A stretch of DNA of 64,000 nucleotides, taken from Pithys albifrons albifrons. Taxonomy: Eukaryota; Chordata; Aves; Passeriformes; Thamnophilidae. Each line of letters opens with the position of its first letter. Positions within the stretch are counted from its first letter, which is position 1. The notes under the pieces are model-generated. The model worked only from the letters and a program-made list of their open reading frames with translations. It made no database searches and had not been told where the DNA came from. Shown here piece after piece: positions 60,113 through 64,000 of the stretch. Position numbers and translations under genes: made by a program. Location of the stretch: the NCBI RefSeq assembly GCF_047495875.1, contig NC_092459.1, positions 14,989,795 to 15,053,794 of the forward strand. The letters run 5' to 3'.

Positions 60113-63100
60113 GGCCAAAGCTTTCATAAAACCTGGTAAAGATACATCAAAGAGCATCAATTTAATCCTTTTAAAACAATCACGCACATTCATCTTTAGA
60201 GGAAAATGCTAACATGTTCAAAACATCTTTTCCCTGAGGAACCTCTCTTGGCAATTAGGGGAGGTGTCCCATCAACATCTACTCCCCACCAATAACTCCT
60301 GAATCCTTAAGCAAGAGGAATAAAATCTCCTTCAGGATAAATAATAACACTAGACATTATGACCAGTTTTCCTGACAAAAAGAGGCAGAAACATTAACTG
60401 CCCAGTTCCTGCCCCTCTGCACTTGATCTGTGACAGCCTCATTTCACTCAGTTGTCTGATGGGTACTGTCAAATAACTGATCACTGTCCAGCTCTGAGGC
60501 AGTATCCTGAGTACAGCCAGGGTGCCAGTGGTCAGTTTTGATGACCTCATGCTACAAGCCTGACACCCTGTTGTCTGTGACAGTATGATGTTTTTCAGAT
60601 GGACCCTGTTTGAGAGGAGCATGTTCCCATTTGATGGTGTTTGCCTCTGCCCAGCTGTGGATATCTTTGCACAGCCAAAGCAGCATGAAATTAATACAGG
60701 CGACAATGTCACCTGATACATCAAATCTCAAGAGCTGCTTTTAGGGCTGTTACAGCTTGCAGTAGTCAATCTTTGTCTACTACTACTTATATTTGTTAGG
60801 GTTTGAAAGCTTTATGAACACAGGTGGTCAAATTCATCTGTAGTATAACTCTCTGGATCCCAATTTGGCCCACAAACTTGTATACATTAAAATTTCTCAG
60901 CTGAACTTCTTTTGCTGAAGCCATTTTTACCTATAAATGTTGAGCATAACAGTAAAGCTAACTTCATCATTTCACCTACTATATTCTCCCCAGTGCCATT
61001 TTTCTGAAAACAGAGGGTTTTGGAAATACAATCCCTTTATTAGATACAGAACAATTAAAAGGTGACACAATGCTTTTCTATGATTTTTATTGCTTAGCAA
61101 AAATCTAAACTGCACTGGCAAATGATTTTTCTGTTTCAAAGAACTACGTACTCATAAATAATTCTAAAAGAAACAATCCATTCATAATATAAAATATCAC
61201 TATTTGAATGTACATGCCAGCCTTGTTGGTCTGGTTTGTGGGCTGGATGTTAGAAATTGACTCAATAACGAAAATCCAACTCTAATTTCTCAATTGTAAG
61301 CTTTTATTACAAGTCTGTGGTGCCATTCAAAACTTCTTGCTAATCAGAATGCTACATTTTTTCACATTTTTATATTCTACTGCTTTTAATAGAGAAAAGT
61401 GCACTATAGGTGTAATTTCATCGAGAAAATTTGCACAAAAGCATCAAAATTCTTGAGAATTGCATTCTTGAACATGTAAGAAGTCAGATTAAATTGGCTA
61501 CCCAAACAGCTGCAATTTGGGCCCCCCAAGATGCAATCATTTACATCTCACCAATTTATCACCAATTTTCAGCTGGCATTTTCTCTGCAAGTAATAAGCT
61601 GCAAGTGATGTTTGCAGCAGATAAAGACAGACAAGGGAAAGGAAGAGCAAAAGTGAAAATAATAGTTGGTAAAAATGAGAGAGAATGCTATAATTACTTG
61701 TATTTCCACAGTATCATGTGTTCCCAGAATTCAAGATGTACATAATAGCTTTAGTGAAAGAGCAAAACAGAGAAGCCCCTAAGAAAGGGGATGTAGATAG
61801 TATTTTTTTAGCTTCCTGGGGAACCTTGCTTCAAGAAGATTTAAAGCTTTTTAATCTTCATCAGGACATGTTGGAAAGTAGTGCATTTCAAAATGAAAAT
61901 GCATTAATTAATGTCTCTTGGAAGAGGACAATCCACAATATCCTTCTCTGTGGGAGTAACTTGCAAGCTGATTATGTGGGCTGACAGATATTCTATTGGA
62001 GAATGTTCAGGGAATGTTAAGGTTGAACGGTTAAGCACACAGAAGTTCAAAAATGCCACACTGCAGGATTTGTGAGCATCCTTAACTCTGCCTCAGGTGT
62101 GTGTGTGGTGTAATGGATTCATTACACATAATGTCTCAGACACTGCTTTAAATATATACTGTCTTCTCCGATCTTAGATTTTACACCTATCAGTGAATGC
62201 ATTATGTACTGTGTACAGCTCTTCATCGAAGCTTATTAAAACCTTATATAAGAGAAGTACATAATAAAATTTGTCTAAACAACTAGTGCAAATTAAATAT
62301 TACATTTATGATACAGAAAATGGCAGGCATTTGTTTCAATAAGTTTTCCTGTGAGCTTGCAAGGCTGAATGCTACATGGGTGCATACAAATTAGGCATGT
62401 AGTTAGTTCCTTCATTTCCTGCAAGTGGGGGCTGGCTTTGTTTCTGCTTGAAAAGACACAGCACAGGTACTGTGACAGACTGAAGCTTTGGCCATTCCCA
62501 CATCAAGCAGGAAAAATAATAGGAGGAGATCACCATGACCCCTTATGGACAGTCAACCTACACGGTTTTCTTACTGATCCATAGGACTTCATCTATCTGA
62601 TGAGTGCAAGAGAAAGTTACTGGTTCAATGTGAAAAAGCAGGGGATGCACTGAAAAGCTTCTAACAGCAGGGCATTTGTGCACATATGCTACTTGACACT
62701 GGAAGTGAAGGAATAAAAGGAGTTTGTGAATCTAAATGGCATTCACAATGAAAACAAAGTACATAATTAGTAGGGGTAAAGATCAGAGAATCCAGAGAGA
62801 CTTGAGGTTTTGCAATACCCTCAAAATGTATAAAACCCATGTTTTTATCCATTTAACTGACTCAAAATGCAATGAAAACATGTTTCTCTAATTAAATAAA
62901 TGTCTTGTGGTATGCAAAAATAAATACCAATGATTCTTAAATCAAGGACTTTGAGTCTGGACAGAATAGGGTTTTCATTTGAGTCTTAAGGGATATTTTT
63001 TAACATTGTTTTAATCTTAGTGAGTACTTCACTTTGTTCTGTGCTTTAACTCTCTCTTCATTCAAATGAAGATCTAGTTGATTTTATTTGAAATTAATCC

Positions 63101-63494
63101 TGTCTTGCCATTTTTCTTGTTGACACAATGAAGAGTCCATTCTTGCCTCCATCTCTGTTGATACTCCTCTCTTAGAAAGCAGCCGTTCTCCACAGCTGCA
63201 GTGGTGGCTGTACCTGCTCACCCCTTTCCTCTCCAGCTGGGTGCTGTAACGAACTTATGAGAAAAGGAAGGAATAAGGCCTGTGTTCTCACAGTCTCTAA
63301 GCTGACGAAAGAGTGGATGTCTCTCCTAGATGAGACCTTTCTGCTAGTTCTTATTCCATGAAGTGGGCAAATACTGCACATGTTCCTGGGCTTGTGACTA
63401 TCCCCAGCCAAAGCTGAAATTTAAGGAAAATGTGGCCCTTCTCTTGTTAAACTGACCCTATTCACATCAAGATGATCACTCCTCACAGAATTTA

Positions 63495-63595
63495 AAAAAA
63501 CTTCAACCAAACCCAACCCAATCACACAAACATAACACACATAAACAAACAAACAGAACCACAAAAAACACCAAGCAATCGAACCAAAACCTGAA
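63495..63595. repeat. A/C-rich low-complexity patch
   Basis: The plus strand is dominated by A and C (aaccaa, cacaaac, aaacaaacaaac units), the reverse-complement counterpart of the T/G tracts at 121 and 18455. Confidence 0.7.
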
Positions 63596-63936
63596 CACAT
63601 AGAATGAAAGATGTCTCGTGAGTTGCTGAGATTTATCAGTATAACACTCACTAAAGTCTCTTGCTCTCATTGTGAGCTTTTTCTTTTCAGCTGTTTTGCT
63701 TCCTTCTAGCACCAGAATCAAAATACTTCTGTAAAATAACCTCACACAGAGCATTATTTTTTTCTGTTCATTAAATACTTTTATTTTTAAAGTGATTCCT
63801 GGACAAGCACCAGGTCTCTCTAGTTGAAAGATCCATTGGAATGCCCCTCTTCTGTGTGAATCTGCTGCAATTTTACTTTCTGTTTACTGTAGGGAAGATC
63901 AACAGATCCCTCTGTGTTTAACGAAAGATGGTTGTA

Positions 63937-64000
63937 TGTCTTGGGTTAAGCTGGCAAAATGCCAACTGCCCAAGACAGAGAGAAAGGGTTCCCCTTCTCC
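63937..64000 (+). mobile_element. Left end of a family B LTR, cut by the window edge
   Basis: TGTCTTGGGTTAAGCTGG followed by CAAAATGCCAACTGCCCAAG matches the start of the LTR at 36049 and begins with TG. Only 64 bp are visible, so it cannot be said whether it is a solo LTR or a longer provirus. Confidence 0.75.

Larger units (their letters stand above)
59579..63936. other. Unique AT-rich non-coding DNA
   Basis: No gene or dispersed repeat is recognised apart from the minisatellite listed separately. An A/C-rich low-complexity patch (ACAAAC-type units) lies at about 63495-63595. The longest frame (60350-60724, minus, 124 codons) has no identifiable domain. The block 61420-61990 has the look of conserved regulatory sequence. 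Confidence 0.5.

Noticed and set aside
60350..60724. Minus-strand open frame of 124 codons
   Set aside because: Looked at as possible retroviral or exon remnant; no motif in any frame could be identified.
1..64000. CRISPR arrays, operons, ribosome binding sites or other prokaryotic systems
   Set aside because: Sequence composition and repeat content are those of a vertebrate nuclear genome, and no such structures were seen.

Overview
This 64 kb window is vertebrate nuclear DNA, AT-rich and of low coding potential. It almost certainly comes from a passerine bird. The main clues are CR1 LINE 3' ends with the typical avian ATTCTATGA-type tail (near 18655, 26777 and 15099), a SINE with a tRNA-Ile-like head and a CR1-like tail resembling TguSINE1 (59445-59578), several solo LTRs of avian endogenous retrovirus families, and a nuclear copy of the mitochondrial ND1 gene (32470-33160). 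I found no protein-coding gene or exon I can defend. Open frames are short (186 codons at most), have no recognisable domains and look like chance. The window is best read as a gene desert or the inside of a very long intron.

Layout: 1-262 includes a G/T-rich, quadruplex-prone stretch; 3421-3971 is a minus-strand solo LTR (family A); 5487-6013 is a CR1 reverse-transcriptase fragment, followed at 6050-6362 by a complete-looking 5S-rRNA-headed SINE on the minus strand with its own target-site duplication; 7891-8427 is a second family A LTR; 15099-15233, 18655-18961 and 26777-27004 are CR1 3' ends; 27979-28563 is the best preserved family A LTR, followed at once by a different GC-rich minus-strand LTR (28790-29346); 32470-33160 is the ND1 NUMT; 36049-36700 is a family B LTR with a perfect 5-bp duplication and a (GA)n microsatellite; 41675-41885 is a very old CR1/L3-type 3' end; 42781-42806 is a run of 26 C; 46576-47400 is a GC-rich repeat with degenerate internal units; 47545-47988 is a probable class I-type solo LTR; 51741-52179 is a fourth family A LTR with an internal deletion; 59445-59578 is the TguSINE1-like copy; 60034-60112 is a small minisatellite; 63937-64000 is the start of another family B LTR cut by the window edge.

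The remaining sequence is unique and AT-rich. Two blocks (about 54780-55165 and 61420-61990) have the texture of conserved non-coding regulatory DNA, but this cannot be shown without alignments. The most interesting item is the 5S-rRNA-headed SINE: its 5' end falls at the 5S gene start, it ends in a (GAT)n tail and it is bounded by a 13/15 bp direct repeat. This suggests mobilisation by an RTE-type LINE rather than by CR1.
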